A stretch of DNA of 64,000 nt from Leucobacter celer subsp. astrifaciens (GCF_001273835.1 NZ_JHEI01000136.1:1-64000); one strand, 5' to 3'. Positions 53,874 to 63,615 are shown, counted from the first letter of the stretch. Notes: generated by a model from the letters alone, not told the origin. A program made the numbers and translations.

Positions 53874-54943
53874 CCAGTTACCTGCTCGCCGGCGGGGGGA
53901 CCGCCGGCCACGTGAACCCGTTGCTCGCGCTCGCCGATCTGATCCGAGCCGAGGAGCCCGAGGCCCGGATCGTGGTGCTCGGCACCCGCGAGGGGCTCGA
54001 GGCCCGGCTCGTGCCCGAGCGGGGCTACGAGCTCGTGCACATCGAGCGGCTCCCGTTCCCGCGGCGCCCGAATCTCGCCGCGCTGCGCTTCCCGGCGCGC
54101 TTCTCGCGCGCCGTGCGGCAGGTGCGCGCGCTCATCCGCGAGCGCGGCGTCGACGTGGTGGTGGGGTTCGGGGGCTATGCGTCGGCACCGGCCTATCGCG
54201 CCGGTGCGAAAGAGGGCGTGCCCGTCGTGATCCACGAGGCCAACGCGAAGCCGGGCATGGCCAACAAGCTCGGCGCGCGCAGCACCCCCTACGTGGGGGT
54301 GACCTTCGCCGGGACCCCGATCCGGAACGCCCAGCTCACGGGCATGCCGCTGCGCCCGGAGATCACGGGCCTCGACCGCGCGGGTCTGCGCGCCTCGGCG
54401 CGCGAGCACTTCGGGCTGGACCCCGAGCGCCGCACGCTGCTCGTCACCGGGGGATCGCTCGGCGCCCGAGCGATCAACCGCGGCATCTCGGCCGCGGCGG
54501 AGGAGATCACCGCTGCGGGCATCCAGGTGCTGCACATCTGGGGTGGACTCACCGAGCTCGAGGATCCCGGCGTCGCAGGCTACGAGGTGATCCCGTACTG
54601 CGACCGCATGGACCTGGCCCTCGCAGCCTGCGACCTCGCCGTCTCCCGCGCCGGGTCGACGACCGTGAGCGAGCTCGCCGGGCTCGGGATCCCCGCAGTG
54701 TTCGTGCCCTACAGCCACGGCAACGGCGAGCAGCGCTTCAACGCCGCCGGAGTGATCGCGGCCGGCGGCGCCCTGCTCGTGGAGGACGAGGAGCTCACCC
54801 CCGTGTGGGTGCGCGACACGCTGATCCCGCTCGTGGGGGACGAGGCCCGGCTCGCGGACATGGCCGAGCGCGCCAGGGGGGCGGGATCCCTCGACGGTAC
54901 CGAACGCCTGCTCGCGCTGGTGCGCACCGCGCTCGCGGGCTGA
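53870..54943 (+). CDS. murG: Lipid II synthase MurG
   Basis: 357 aa from ATG 53870, overlapping ftsW by 4 bp. Glycosyltransferase family 28 with GGGTAGHVNPLLALA (about 7-21), FGGYASAPAY and TGGSLGARAIN plus SRAGSTTVSELA. It adds GlcNAc to lipid I on the inner membrane face. It ends about 100 nt before the inserted palindrome and DUF559 gene. Confidence 0.96.
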   Translation: MTSYLLAGGGTAGHVNPLLALADLIRAEEPEARIVVLGTREGLEARLVPERGYELVHIERLPFPRRPNLAALRFPARFSRAVRQVRALIRERGVDVVVGFGGYASAPAYRAGAKEGVPVVIHEANAKPGMANKLGARSTPYVGVTFAGTPIRNAQLTGMPLRPEITGLDRAGLRASAREHFGLDPERRTLLVTGGSLGARAINRGISAAAEEITAAGIQVLHIWGGLTELEDPGVAGYEVIPYCDRMDLALAACDLAVSRAGSTTVSELAGLGIPAVFVPYSHGNGEQRFNAAGVIAAGGALLVEDEELTPVWVRDTLIPLVGDEARLADMAERARGAGSLDGTERLLALVRTALAG

Positions 54944-55026
54944 GCCCGCTGGCACCGGCCGAGCCTCGTCTTCGCCGGCCGAGCCTCGCTGGCGGCGGCC
55001 GCACTGCGTTCAGCCCATCCCGTTCT

Positions 55027-55090
55027 TCGGCGCTCGCCGTTCGTGCGGATGGATTCACGGCGTTCCGTCCGAACGAACGGTGAGCGCCGA
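55027..55090. repeat. Palindromic element A flanking the DUF559 gene
   Basis: Arms 55027-55053 and 55064-55090 (27 nt) match at 24 positions. The right arm shares GAACGGTGAGCGCCGA with element B at 56152-56211. The DUF559 stop codon (55055) lies inside it. Confidence 0.8.
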
Positions 55091-55984
55091 GGGAACGGCC
55101 CGGCTGCGCCGTGAGGGTTGCAGCCCGCTCGACCGACCTGGCGGGCCCGTTCCGCGCAGGTGATGGCCCCGTGCGACCGCCGACAGAATCATGTCCTGCA
55201 CTTCGGGCCAGTGGAACACCACGAGCGAGTAGGTCACCCTGATCACCGTGTATCCCTCGCGGCGCAGCAGAGCGTCGTGACGGATATCGGCGTCGCGCTG
55301 CGCGCGGGAGTGCTGCTTGCCGTCGATCTGCACCACCAGACGCTCCCCGATGAGGAAATCGACGCGGTGGCCGTGCAGGTGGGTTTGCGCATGTATCGGG
55401 ATGCGCAGCCAGGCGAGCCGCGACCTGAAGAAGGACTCGAGCCCGGAATCCGTGAACGGGGATGCCTGCCGCAGCAGCGCGCTCAAGCTCGGGACCGCCA
55501 GCTGCTCGAGCGCGGGGACGGTCGTCAGCCCGGTGTTGAGCGCCGAATCGATGATGGCCAGGGCGGTCTCCTGCGGCTGGCACACGGCGACGAGTACGAG
55601 CACGTTCTCGAGAGGATCCTCGAGGAGCTCCGGGGCGCGAGGTACCACGGGGGATCGCCAGTGCACGATGCCCGGTCCGCGCGCGACGTGGCTGTGCCGG
55701 TGCGGTGCGGCGTAGTGCGGCTCATCGGGTTCGGCGAACACCCACAGACCGAGCCGAGCGGCCTGAGTGGCGCAGCTCAGGAGCGCGCCGCGGCGCGCGG
55801 CCTGCAGCAGCGCCGGATCGGCCTCGGGCAGCGCGACCCAGCCCTTCCGCGGGCGCACGACCTCGCCTGCCTCGAACGCGGCGCGCAGCTGCGGGCGGTT
55901 GATTCCTGCCCTCGTCAGCGTGGAGGTGCGCGCGATCCCACCGCTGCGCTGCAGAGCACTTCTGATCGTCATGCGCTCCAGCAT
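55055..55984 (-). CDS. DUF559 endonuclease-like protein inserted between murG and murC
   Basis: About 309 aa. The start is uncertain: ATG 55984 ([12 protein letters not shown]) or 55972. N-terminal residues 5-60 resemble the helix-turn-helix of AbiEi-like antitoxins ([20 protein letters not shown]). The C-terminal region (about 190-290) carries the restriction-fold pattern of DUF559: [20 protein letters not shown] (Asp in VDFLI, then E/D-x-K-like QIDGK), then [15 protein letters not shown]. This family resembles very short patch repair endonucleases. It runs against the dcw operon and is bracketed by related palindromes, suggesting late arrival. Substrate unknown. Confidence 0.75.
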   Translation of the reverse strand: MLERMTIRSALQRSGGIARTSTLTRAGINRPQLRAAFEAGEVVRPRKGWVALPEADPALLQAARRGALLSCATQAARLGLWVFAEPDEPHYAAPHRHSHVARGPGIVHWRSPVVPRAPELLEDPLENVLVLVAVCQPQETALAIIDSALNTGLTTVPALEQLAVPSLSALLRQASPFTDSGLESFFRSRLAWLRIPIHAQTHLHGHRVDFLIGERLVVQIDGKQHSRAQRDADIRHDALLRREGYTVIRVTYSLVVFHWPEVQDMILSAVARGHHLRGTGPPGRSSGLQPSRRSRAVPSALTVRSDGTP

Positions 55985-56151
55985 GGTCCTCGGCGGGAGG
56001 CACGGGCGCCTCGATTCGCGAATTGTGGAGAACTTCAACCCGTCGACCGCTCTGCCGCTGCTGTGAGCGAAGCGCTGATTCCCGATCCCGAGCCTGCCCG
56101 AGCCTGCCTGAGCCCTCGCGGCCCTGCCCGAGCCTGCTCGAACCCGCCCCT

Positions 56152-56211
56152 GGCGCTCACCGTTGTTTCGGATGGCGCCACGGCTTTTCATCCGAAAGAA
56201 CGGTGAGCGCC
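56152..56211. repeat. Palindromic element B flanking the DUF559 gene
   Basis: Arms 56152-56174 and 56189-56211 (23 nt) match at 22 positions around a 14-nt loop. Its right arm is clearly related to that of element A, in the same orientation, about 1.1 kb away. Confidence 0.85.
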
Positions 56212-56235
56212 GAAGCAATGGTGGGGCGAGAAATC

Positions 56236-56368
56236 GGGCGGGGTCTCCAGGAGTCTCCGGGCGGGGTCTCCAGGAGTCTCCGGGCGGGGTCTCCAGGAGT
56301 CTCCGGGCAGGGTCTCCGGGAGGCTCCGGGCAGGGTCTCCGGGAGGCTCCGGGCGGGGTCTCCGGAGG
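56236..56368. repeat. 23-bp tandem repeat array upstream of murC
   Basis: Five consecutive 23-bp units (56236-56258, 56259-56281, 56282-56304, 56305-56327, 56328-56350) and a partial sixth. Units 1-3 are identical, with GGGCGGGGTCTCC as first half; units 4-5 are a second variant. The period is not a multiple of three, and the plus strand is rich in G-runs. It lies 135-270 nt before the murC ATG. Confidence 0.92.
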
Positions 56369-56502
56369 CGAGGGTTCCGGGGGTGGGGCCTCGGGGGCCT
56401 CCGGTCGAGCAGGTTCCGACGATCGAGGATCCGACTGAGCGGGGTTTCCGGGCAGACACCCGGGGCAGGAGCGATACCCTTGAGAATCGACTAGGAGGAC
56501 AC

Positions 56503-57975
56503 ATGATCTACCCCGATCTCGAGATGGAGATCCCCGACGACCTCGGACGGGTGCACTTCGTGGGTATCGGCGGATCGGGCATGAGCGGCATCGCACGCAT
56601 GATGCACCAGGCCGGTGTGCCGGTCACCGGATCCGACCGCAGCGCGAACTACTCGACGGCCGCGCTCGAGGAGATCGGGATCCCCGTCGCCATCGGCCAC
56701 GACGCGGCGAACGTGGGGGAGGCCGACACGCTCGTGGTCACCGGTGCCCTGTGGCAGGACAACCCCGAGTACCAGCTCGCCCTGGCGAAGGGGCTGCCGG
56801 TGCTGCACCGCTCGCAGGGGCTCGCCTGGCTGGCCCGCGGCAAGCGCGTCGTCTCGGTGGCGGGCGCCCACGGCAAGACGACCTCGACCGGCATGATCGT
56901 GACGGGGCTGCTCGGCCTCGGCGCCGATCCGTCCTTCGTGAACGGCGGCATCATCGAGTCGCTCGGAGTGAGCTCGGGACCGGGTTCCGACGACCTCTTC
57001 GTGATCGAGGCGGACGAGAGCGACAAGTCGTTCCTGCTCTACGACACCGCGGTCGCGCTCATCACCAACGTCGACCCCGAGCACCTCGACTTCTACGGCT
57101 CGCGCGAGGCCTTCATGCAGGCTTTCGTCGACTTCGCGCGCGGTGCCCGCGAGCAGGTCGTCATCTCCGCCGATGACCCCGGCGCGCTCGAGGTGCTCGA
57201 CGCGCTCCGCGCATCCGGCGGATCCGTGCCGATCCGCACCTTCGGCGAGGCCGCAGGATCCGACGTGCGCATCGTGTCCATCGACGACTCGGGGCCGGTG
57301 CGATTCGTGGTCGAGCTGACCGGTGCCGACGGCGTGTCCGAGCGGCATGAGGCGCAGCTCGCCGTCTACGGGCGCCACAACGCCGTCAACGCGGTCGGGG
57401 CGCTCGCCGTGCTGACCGGGCTCGGATTCGACGCCGGTGCGGCGCTCGCGGCCATCGCCGACTTCGCCGGCACCAAGCGGCGATTCGAGTTCCACGCCGA
57501 GGTGGGCGGCGTGCGCGTCTACGACGACTACGCGCACCACCACACCGAGGTGGCCGCGCTGCTCGACTCCGCGCGCGCCGTGGTGGGGGACGGGCGGCTC
57601 ATCGCGATCCATCAGCCGCACCTCTACAGCCGCACCCGGCTGTTCCACCGCGAGTTCGCCGCGGCGCTCGAAGCGGGCGCGGACCACACGGTGGTGCTGG
57701 CGGTTGACGGCGCGCGCGAGGATCCGGTCGAGGGCGTCACCGGCGCGCTCGTCGCGGACGACTTCGCGGACGGGACCAGGGTCGCCTACGTGCCCGAGTG
57801 GCAGGACGCGGCCGACTACCTGGCCGAGATCGCACGGCCGGGAGACGTGATGGTGACGATGAGCTGCGGCACGGTCTACCGGATCATCCCGCAGGTGGTC
57901 GCGGCGCTGCGGGAACGCTTCGAGCCGGATTCCCGCGCCGAAGCGGAGCCCGGCGCCGACGCAGAGACCCGCTGA
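56503..57975 (+). CDS. murC: UDP-MurNAc-L-alanine ligase MurC
   Basis: 490 aa from ATG 56503 with AGGAGG upstream. [16 protein letters not shown] (about 19-34), the ATP loop [13 protein letters not shown] and [11 protein letters not shown] are intact, and the C-terminal domain [14 protein letters not shown] is present, in contrast to the neighbouring MurD-like protein. It adds the first amino acid to UDP-MurNAc. In Microbacteriaceae this may be Gly or Ser rather than L-Ala; specificity cannot be read here. Confidence 0.96.
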   Translation: MIYPDLEMEIPDDLGRVHFVGIGGSGMSGIARMMHQAGVPVTGSDRSANYSTAALEEIGIPVAIGHDAANVGEADTLVVTGALWQDNPEYQLALAKGLPVLHRSQGLAWLARGKRVVSVAGAHGKTTSTGMIVTGLLGLGADPSFVNGGIIESLGVSSGPGSDDLFVIEADESDKSFLLYDTAVALITNVDPEHLDFYGSREAFMQAFVDFARGAREQVVISADDPGALEVLDALRASGGSVPIRTFGEAAGSDVRIVSIDDSGPVRFVVELTGADGVSERHEAQLAVYGRHNAVNAVGALAVLTGLGFDAGAALAAIADFAGTKRRFEFHAEVGGVRVYDDYAHHHTEVAALLDSARAVVGDGRLIAIHQPHLYSRTRLFHREFAAALEAGADHTVVLAVDGAREDPVEGVTGALVADDFADGTRVAYVPEWQDAADYLAEIARPGDVMVTMSCGTVYRIIPQVVAALRERFEPDSRAEAEPGADAETR

Positions 57976-57990
57976 CCCGCGATCGCAGTC

Positions 57991-59193
57991 ATGAAACGAC
58001 CGAGCGGGTTCGACCGGACGCCCGAGCCGGAGCGTCCGTCGTTCGAGGCGCCCGCCGCACCCGATGCGATGCCCGATGCGACGGCCGAGGCCGATGCACC
58101 CGTCCAGGCGCAGCCGAGGGCGAGCACGGCCGCGATCGCAGCGGTCCTGCGCGCACGCGCCCTCCGTCCCGCCGCGGTGTCGGACCAGGAGTCGGCGCAG
58201 CTCCGGGACGCAGAGCCGGCGCAGGCGCCTGAGCTCGCGCCTGGCGCTGCGCCCGGCCCCGCGCCTGACTCCGTGCCCGACCCCGCGCCGATCCCGATCG
58301 AGGCGGCGCCGACCATCGACCTGAGCGATGTGCGGGAGTCCCGCTCCTCGGAGATCGCCGAAGCCGAGCGGGGCGCAGTGCGCTCTCCGCTCGCGAGGCT
58401 GCGCGCGAGCCGGGAGGCCGACCCGGTGCGGGCGGCCGAGCGGCGGCTGCGCGAGGCGGGCAAGCTGCGCCGCGCGCGGATCCGCAGCGAGCGCCGCCGC
58501 TTCGCCGCCGATGCCCGGCGGCGGCGGCGCAACGCGCTCATCGCGGCCGGCGCCGTCGTCGCGCTCGCGCTCTTCGTGGTGGTGGGGGCGTTCACGCCCC
58601 TCATGGCCGTGCGCGAGGTGCAGGTGATCGGCGCGGGCACGGTGAGCCAGGGCGATGTGGAGCGGGCCCTCGCCCGCTTCGACGGCCGGCCTCTGGCGCT
58701 CGTCGACGACGCCGACGTGCACCGGGCGCTCGAGCCGTTCCCGCTGATCCAGCGCTACGCGGTGGAGCGCGTGCCGCCGCACACGCTCGTCGTTCGCATC
58801 GAGGAGCGCGTCCCCGTCGTCTCGGTGCAGGGCGACGACGGCTACGCCTTCTACGATGCGGCCGGGGTGCTGCTGGGGCGCGGCGAGGCCCCGCCCGCCG
58901 GGGTTCCGGCGGCGAGCGGCTCGGTGGTGGACCTGTCGTCGGCGGCCTTCCAGTCGGCGGCCCGCACGCTGCGCGACATGCCGAGCGGGCTGCGGGAGCA
59001 GATCGTCGAGGTGGCGGCGTCGAGCGCGCAGGACGTCACCTTCACGCTGGCGAACGGGGTGCAGGTGCTCTGGGGCGACGCCGACCGCATCCAGTCCAAG
59101 GCCGCGGTGCTGCAGACCATGATCTCCTCGCTGGGCGACCGTCCCGTGGAGCTGATCGACGTCTCGTCGCCCGACGCGCCGGTCTTCCACTGA
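57991..59193 (+). CDS. ftsQ: Cell division protein FtsQ
   Basis: 400 aa, longer than usual because of a disordered Pro/Ala-rich and then Arg-rich cytoplasmic part (1-180). The membrane segment is at about 182-203. POTRA-like (VREVQVIGAGTVSQGDVERA) and FtsQ (VERVPPHTLVVRIEERVPV) domains follow. It bridges FtsL/FtsB with the divisome. The extended tail resembles that of other actinobacterial FtsQ proteins. Confidence 0.92.
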   Translation: MKRPSGFDRTPEPERPSFEAPAAPDAMPDATAEADAPVQAQPRASTAAIAAVLRARALRPAAVSDQESAQLRDAEPAQAPELAPGAAPGPAPDSVPDPAPIPIEAAPTIDLSDVRESRSSEIAEAERGAVRSPLARLRASREADPVRAAERRLREAGKLRRARIRSERRRFAADARRRRRNALIAAGAVVALALFVVVGAFTPLMAVREVQVIGAGTVSQGDVERALARFDGRPLALVDDADVHRALEPFPLIQRYAVERVPPHTLVVRIEERVPVVSVQGDDGYAFYDAAGVLLGRGEAPPAGVPAASGSVVDLSSAAFQSAARTLRDMPSGLREQIVEVAASSAQDVTFTLANGVQVLWGDADRIQSKAAVLQTMISSLGDRPVELIDVSSPDAPVFH

Positions 59194-59320
59194 CGCCCCG
59201 CGGGGATCCCGCGCTCCCCGGACGTCGCCGCAGTCGGTTCTGCCGACGGATCGCGGCGTGTCTGCGGGGCGCGGCGGGTGCGGCCCCTTAGCGTTATGCG
59301 CAGGAAATGTATACGGCAAT

Positions 59321-59356
59321 ACTAACTTTTAACTTCAGCTAGAGGTTGAAGGTTGG
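59321..59356 (+). promoter_or_regulatory. Candidate MerR/FtsR operator upstream of ftsZ
   Basis: AACTTCAGCTAGAGGTTGA (59331-59349) matches the site at 25614-25632 in 17 of 19 bases. With its flanks it forms an imperfect dyad, AACTTTTAACTT before and AGGTTGAAGGTT after. It ends about 15 nt before the ftsZ GTG. A possible promoter (TTATGC, 18 nt, AATACT at 59321) overlaps its left edge. Confidence 0.7.
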
Positions 59357-59371
59357 GGGCGGAGGATCCAG

Positions 59372-60604
59372 GTGTCAGGGAACCAGAACTACCTCGCGGT
59401 GATCAAGGTCGTCGGTGTGGGCGGCGGCGGCGTGAACGCCGTCAACCGCATGATCGAGCTCGGCCTGCGCGGCGTCGAGTTCATCGCGATCAACACCGAC
59501 GCCCAGGCGCTGCTGCTGAGCGACGCCGACGTGAAGCTCGACGTCGGGCGCGAGCTCACGAGAGGTCTCGGCGCCGGCGCCGACCCCGAGGTCGGGCGTC
59601 GCGCGGCCGAGGATCACGCCGAGGAGATCGAGGAGGCGCTGGCCGGGGCCGACATGGTCTTCGTCACGGCCGGCGAGGGGGGCGGCACCGGCACCGGTGC
59701 GGCACCGGTCGTCGCCCGGATCGCCAAGTCCATCGGCGCGCTGACCATCGGAGTGGTCACCCGCCCGTTCAGCTTCGAGGGCAAGCGCCGTGCGGCGCAG
59801 GCCGATGTCGGCGTGCACACGCTGCGCGAAGCCGTCGACACCCTGATCGTCGTGCCCAATGATCGCCTGCTCGACATCAGCGAACCCGGCATCAGCATGA
59901 TCGAGGCCTTCGCCGCCGCCGATCAGGTGCTGCTCGCGGGCGTTTCCGGCATCACCGATCTCATCACCACTCCCGGCCTCATCAACCTCGACTTCGCCGA
60001 CGTGAAATCGGTGATGCAGGGCGCCGGGGCGGCGCTCATGGGCATCGGCTCGGCCAGGGGAGCCGATCGTGCGATCAAGGCGGCCGAGCTGGCCGTCGCA
60101 TCGCCGCTGCTCGAGGCCTCGGTCGAGGGGGCGCACGGGGTGCTGCTCTCCATCCAGGGATCGTCGAACCTCGCCCTCAGCGAGATCTACGAGGCATCGA
60201 CGCTCGTGCAGGACGTGGTGCACCCCGAGGCGAACATCATCTTCGGTACGGTCATCGACGACACGCTCGGCGACGAGGTGCGCGTGACCGTGATCGCGGC
60301 GGGCTTCGATGCCGATCCCTCGCCGCAGGTCACCGCTCCCGAGCGCGGGCGCCGCGGCAGCCACGTCGAGAGCCTGGATGAGGTGGCGGCCGTGCCCGCC
60401 GGTCGCGCCGCCGCGACGAGCGATGCGACGGGCCTCGGATTCCCGGGGTTCAACGCCTCTCTCGAGAAGGAGACCGACTCCAAGAATCCGGCCACGGGCC
60501 AGTTCGGCGAGGTGCTGAACCCCCCGGTCGAGGCGCAGCTCTCGGATCCGGCCTTCGACGGCGATGACGACGACGACCTCGATATCCCCGAGTTCCTGAA
60601 GTAG
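59372..60604 (+). CDS. ftsZ: Cell division GTPase FtsZ
   Basis: 410 aa from GTG 59372 with GGAGGA upstream. The tubulin signature GGGTGTG is at about 103-109, with NTDAQALL and the T7 loop block [11 protein letters not shown]. After a disordered linker the conserved C-terminal peptide DLDIPEFLK ends the protein and should contact SepF. It forms the Z ring. A 178-nt upstream gap with the MerR-type site indicates separate regulation from ftsQ. Confidence 0.98.
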   Translation: MSGNQNYLAVIKVVGVGGGGVNAVNRMIELGLRGVEFIAINTDAQALLLSDADVKLDVGRELTRGLGAGADPEVGRRAAEDHAEEIEEALAGADMVFVTAGEGGGTGTGAAPVVARIAKSIGALTIGVVTRPFSFEGKRRAAQADVGVHTLREAVDTLIVVPNDRLLDISEPGISMIEAFAAADQVLLAGVSGITDLITTPGLINLDFADVKSVMQGAGAALMGIGSARGADRAIKAAELAVASPLLEASVEGAHGVLLSIQGSSNLALSEIYEASTLVQDVVHPEANIIFGTVIDDTLGDEVRVTVIAAGFDADPSPQVTAPERGRRGSHVESLDEVAAVPAGRAAATSDATGLGFPGFNASLEKETDSKNPATGQFGEVLNPPVEAQLSDPAFDGDDDDDLDIPEFLK

Positions 60605-60609
60605 GCGTC

Positions 60610-61305
60610 GTGGGATCCCTCGATTCCACGGAGTTCCCGGGGCTCGGCGATCGGCTGGCGGAGGTGCGATCGGGGATCGCCGACGCCTGCCGATCCGCCT
60701 CGCGGGATCCCGAAGACGTCACGCTGATCGTCGTCACCAAGTTCCATCCCGCGGCGCTCGTGGCGGCCCTCGCCGAGCTCGGCGTGCGCGACGTCGGCGA
60801 GAACCGCCACCAGGAGGCGCAGGCGAAGGCCGAGGAACTCGCGGCGCTCGGTCTCGACTGGCACTTCATCGGTCAGCTGCAGACCAAGAAGGCCAGGCAG
60901 GCGGCGCGTTACGCGCGCGCCATCCACTCGATCGACCGTGAGCGCCTCGTGGACGCGCTCGCCGACGTCGATGGCGAGATCGACGCCTTCGTGCAGATCA
61001 ATCTCACCGACGATCCGGCCCGCGGGGGAGTCGCCCCCGACGGCATCGAAGCGCTCGCGGAGCGCGTGCTCGCCGCGCCCGCGCTGCGTCTGCGGGGCGT
61101 GATGTCGGTCGCACCCCTGGAGGAGGAGCCGGCGCGGGCGTTCGAGCGGCTCGCCGGCTACGCGGATCGCGTGCGCGCGCTCGATCCGGAGGCGTCGGCG
61201 ATCTCGGCCGGGATGACCCACGACTACCGCGAGGCGATCGCGCACGGCGCGACACACCTGCGAATCGGCAGCGCAATCACGGGGAAACGCCCGGAGCCCA
61301 GATAG
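60610..61305 (+). CDS. YggS/PLPBP family pyridoxal-phosphate homeostasis protein
   Basis: 231 aa from GTG 60610, 5 nt after ftsZ. VTKFHPAALVAALAELGVRD contains the PLP-binding Lys, and GENRHQEAQAKAEEL and HFIGQLQTKKARQ are strong family blocks. The protein binds pyridoxal phosphate and balances B6 and amino acid pools; it is commonly placed between ftsZ and sepF in actinobacteria. Confidence 0.95.
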   Translation: MGSLDSTEFPGLGDRLAEVRSGIADACRSASRDPEDVTLIVVTKFHPAALVAALAELGVRDVGENRHQEAQAKAEELAALGLDWHFIGQLQTKKARQAARYARAIHSIDRERLVDALADVDGEIDAFVQINLTDDPARGGVAPDGIEALAERVLAAPALRLRGVMSVAPLEEEPARAFERLAGYADRVRALDPEASAISAGMTHDYREAIAHGATHLRIGSAITGKRPEPR

Positions 61306-61335
61306 TCTCGAAGCACCGCACCGTTGGGAGAGAAG

Positions 61336-61845
61336 ATGAGCAATCCGCTGAAGAAGACCATGGTGTTCCTGGGGCTCGCAGAAGAGGAACTCGAGGAGCA
61401 GAATGCGGCAGCGCAGCAGAAGGCCCCGGCCGCCGCGCGCGCGACGCCCGCCGCAGCCTCGTCGGCGAAGGCCGAGTCGGCTCGCCCCGCCGCCCCGCAG
61501 CGCGCTTCGGTCACCCCCCTGCGCCGCGTCACCCCGACGAAGCAGCCGGCGCAGCAGCCGATGAACGAGATCCTCACGGTGCACCCGACCGAGTACAAGG
61601 ACGCGAAGGTCATCGCCGAGAGCTTCCGCGAGGGTGTCCCGGTGATCATCAACCTCTCCCGCATGGGCGAGGGCGACGCGAAGCGCCTCATCGATTTCGC
61701 GAGCGGCCTGACGATGGGCCTGCACGGCCGGATCGAGCGCGTGACCAGCAAGGTGTTCCTGCTCTCTCCCGAGCACATCGAGGTCGGCAGCGAAGACTCG
61801 CGTGAGAACGACAGCGGATCGTTCTTCGTGGCGCCCTCGGCATAA
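61336..61845 (+). CDS. sepF: SepF, FtsZ membrane anchor
   Basis: 169 aa. The N-terminal amphipathic segment [14 protein letters not shown] should bind the membrane; an Ala/Pro linker follows; the globular domain (about 80-165) has [20 protein letters not shown] and LSPEHIEV. SepF links the FtsZ C-terminal tail to the membrane in actinobacteria, which lack FtsA. ATG 61336 has GGGAGAG upstream. Confidence 0.95.
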   Translation: MSNPLKKTMVFLGLAEEELEEQNAAAQQKAPAAARATPAAASSAKAESARPAAPQRASVTPLRRVTPTKQPAQQPMNEILTVHPTEYKDAKVIAESFREGVPVIINLSRMGEGDAKRLIDFASGLTMGLHGRIERVTSKVFLLSPEHIEVGSEDSRENDSGSFFVAPSA

Positions 61846-61848
61846 ACA

Positions 61849-62145
61849 GTGGAGATACTCCTCGTTTTCACCAGCCTGGTGCGGGTGGTGCTGCGGATCT
61901 ACATCCTGCTGCTGTGGGTGCGTCTCGTGGTCGACTGGATCATGGTGCTGAACCGGCGCTTCCGGCCGCGCGGCCTGGTGGCGGTGCTGGTCGAGTTCGT
62001 GTACTCCGTGACCGATCCTCCCATCAAGATGTTCCGCAAGGTGCTCCCGCCGATCCGGCTCGGCCAGATCATGCTCGACCTCGGGTGGATGCTCACACTG
62101 ATCTCATGCTGGATCCTGCTCGCCATCATCCCCGGATGGTGGTGA
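61849..62145 (+). CDS. YggT family membrane protein
   Basis: 98 aa from GTG 61849, 3 nt after sepF. Two membrane segments (about 3-25 and 68-95) flank a loop with VYSVTDPPIKMFRKVLPPIR, the YggT signature. Function is uncertain; the family sits near sepF and wag31 in many genomes and may aid division or osmotic tolerance. Confidence 0.92.
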   Translation: MEILLVFTSLVRVVLRIYILLLWVRLVVDWIMVLNRRFRPRGLVAVLVEFVYSVTDPPIKMFRKVLPPIRLGQIMLDLGWMLTLISCWILLAIIPGWW

Positions 62146-62236
62146 CAGGCGGCCCTCCACCTGCGCGAATCCGACTTTATTTGCTAGCGTTGACCCACGA
62201 CCACGTCAGTGGTCCCGAAGCGAAAGAGACGTAACG

Positions 62237-62917
62237 ATGGCCCTGACTCCCGAAGATGTCGTGAATCAGAAGTTCACGATCACCAAGTTCCGCGACGGCT
62301 ACGATCTCGACCAGGTCGACGATTTCCTCGACACGATCGTCGAGGAGCTGCGCCAGCAAGAGCAGGAGAAGGAAGAGCTGCGCGCGCAGATCGCGGAGCT
62401 CACCGCCAAGCTGGAGGCCTGCGAGGCCTCGAAGGGCGAGCAGAGCGGCCAGCAGGAGCAGGCCGCCTCCGAGCAGACCATCGTCGTCGACGCCCCCGTC
62501 CCCGTCCCCGCACCGGTGCCGACTCCGGCAGCGGCTCCCGTCGAGACGAGCGCCCCGCAGGCCGACGCCGTCAAGTCGAGCGCCATGCTGCAGCTCGCGC
62601 TGGAGCTGCACGACAAGCACGTGCACGAGGGCGAGACGACCCGCGACAAGCTCATCGCCGAGGCCGAGGCGAAGCGCGATCAGATGATCGATGACGCCGA
62701 GCGCACCGCCAAGCAGCTCGTGGAAGAGGCGCAGAAGCAGCGCGCCGAAGAGCTCCGCGTGCTCGGCGAGGAGCGCAGCGACCTCCAGTTCAAGATCAAG
62801 GATCTGCGCCAGTTCGAGAGCGAGTACCGCTCGACCCTCCGCTCGTACATCCAGTCGCAGCTGCGCGGTCTGGACGGCTCGCCCGAGCCCGCCGGCGCGC
62901 CCGACGGTCTGCAGTAG
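62237..62917 (+). CDS. wag31: DivIVA/Wag31 polar growth protein
   Basis: 226 aa. The N-terminal DivIVA segment is MALTPEDVVNQKFTITKFRD followed by GYDLDQVDDFLD, which binds curved membrane. Long coiled-coil stretches (about 35-65 and 115-205) are separated by a Pro/Ala/Val-rich linker (about 75-115). It organises pole growth and cell-wall synthesis and is a kinase target in Mycobacterium. ATG 62237 has AAAGAG upstream; TAGCGT at 62185-62190 may be its -10 box. Confidence 0.95.
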   Translation: MALTPEDVVNQKFTITKFRDGYDLDQVDDFLDTIVEELRQQEQEKEELRAQIAELTAKLEACEASKGEQSGQQEQAASEQTIVVDAPVPVPAPVPTPAAAPVETSAPQADAVKSSAMLQLALELHDKHVHEGETTRDKLIAEAEAKRDQMIDDAERTAKQLVEEAQKQRAEELRVLGEERSDLQFKIKDLRQFESEYRSTLRSYIQSQLRGLDGSPEPAGAPDGLQ

Positions 62918-62925
62918 CCGGGAGC

Positions 62926-63615
62926 GTGAACGACGCTTCCGACGTGGCGGCGGATGCCGCCACCGCTTCCTCATCGCGACGCCGACTGGTGCCACTGCTC
63001 CTGATCGGTGTCGCGATTGCGGTGTTCGCGGCCGACCAGCTGGTGAAGAACTGGGTGGTGGCCACGCTCCCCGAGGGGCGGACGGTGCCGGTGCTCGGCG
63101 AGTTCCTGCAGTGGCACTTCGTGCGCAACCCGGGTGCCGCGTTCTCCATGGCCAGCGGGGCGACCTGGATCTTCACGATCCTCGCCACCGTCGTGGTCGT
63201 GGTGATCCTGTGGCAGATCCGGCGCCTGCGCTCGATCTCGTGGTCGATCTTCCTCGGACTCCTGCTCGGGGGTGTGCTCGGCAACCTCACGGATCGTCTC
63301 ACCCGCGATCCGGGGTTCCCCGAGGGGCACGTGATCGACTTCATCCTCACCCCGTGGATGTGGCTCGGGTTCAACCCGGCCATCTACAACATCGCCGACA
63401 TGGGAATTGTGATCGGCATGGGGCTGTTCGTGGTGATCAGTCTGCTCGGTCTGCCCATCGACGGCTCCCCGCGCGCGCGTCGCGGAGAGGCCGGCGACGA
63501 GGGAACGGCCGCGAGTACCGAGTCCGCCGACGGTGCTGATCCTGCCGACGCCGCCGAGCCCGCTGACGGATCCTCACCCGCCGACGGCGAGGAGCGCGGC
63601 GATGGAGCGGCGTAG
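62926..63615 (+). CDS. lspA: Lipoprotein signal peptidase (signal peptidase II)
   Basis: 229 aa from GTG 62926. Four membrane segments; catalytic Asp residues in GGVLGNLTDRL and YNIADMG, and the conserved VRNPGAAFSMA block. It cleaves prolipoprotein signal peptides. The C-terminus (about 190-229) is an unusual acidic, low-complexity tail (ADPADAAEPADGSSPADGEE). Overlaps the next gene by 14 bp. Confidence 0.95.
   Translation: MNDASDVAADAATASSSRRRLVPLLLIGVAIAVFAADQLVKNWVVATLPEGRTVPVLGEFLQWHFVRNPGAAFSMASGATWIFTILATVVVVVILWQIRRLRSISWSIFLGLLLGGVLGNLTDRLTRDPGFPEGHVIDFILTPWMWLGFNPAIYNIADMGIVIGMGLFVVISLLGLPIDGSPRARRGEAGDEGTAASTESADGADPADAAEPADGSSPADGEERGDGAA

Larger units (their letters stand above)
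55985..56502. other. 518-bp leader region of murC with repeats
   Basis: No gene seen. It includes degenerate GCCTGCCCGAGCCTGC-type repetition (about 56090-56145), palindromic element B (56152-56211) and the 23-bp tandem array (56236-56368). GATACCCTTGAGAAT lies at 56472-56486, close to the murC ribosome site AGGAGG. No clear promoter pair was identified. Confidence 0.6.

Noticed and set aside
56236..56368. CRISPR array
   Set aside because: The 23-bp units are directly adjacent without spacers and no cas gene is near; this is a tandem repeat.
56491..59319. Minus-strand open frame opposite murC and ftsQ
   Set aside because: Arg/His-rich shadow; murC and ftsQ on the plus strand have complete motifs and ribosome sites.
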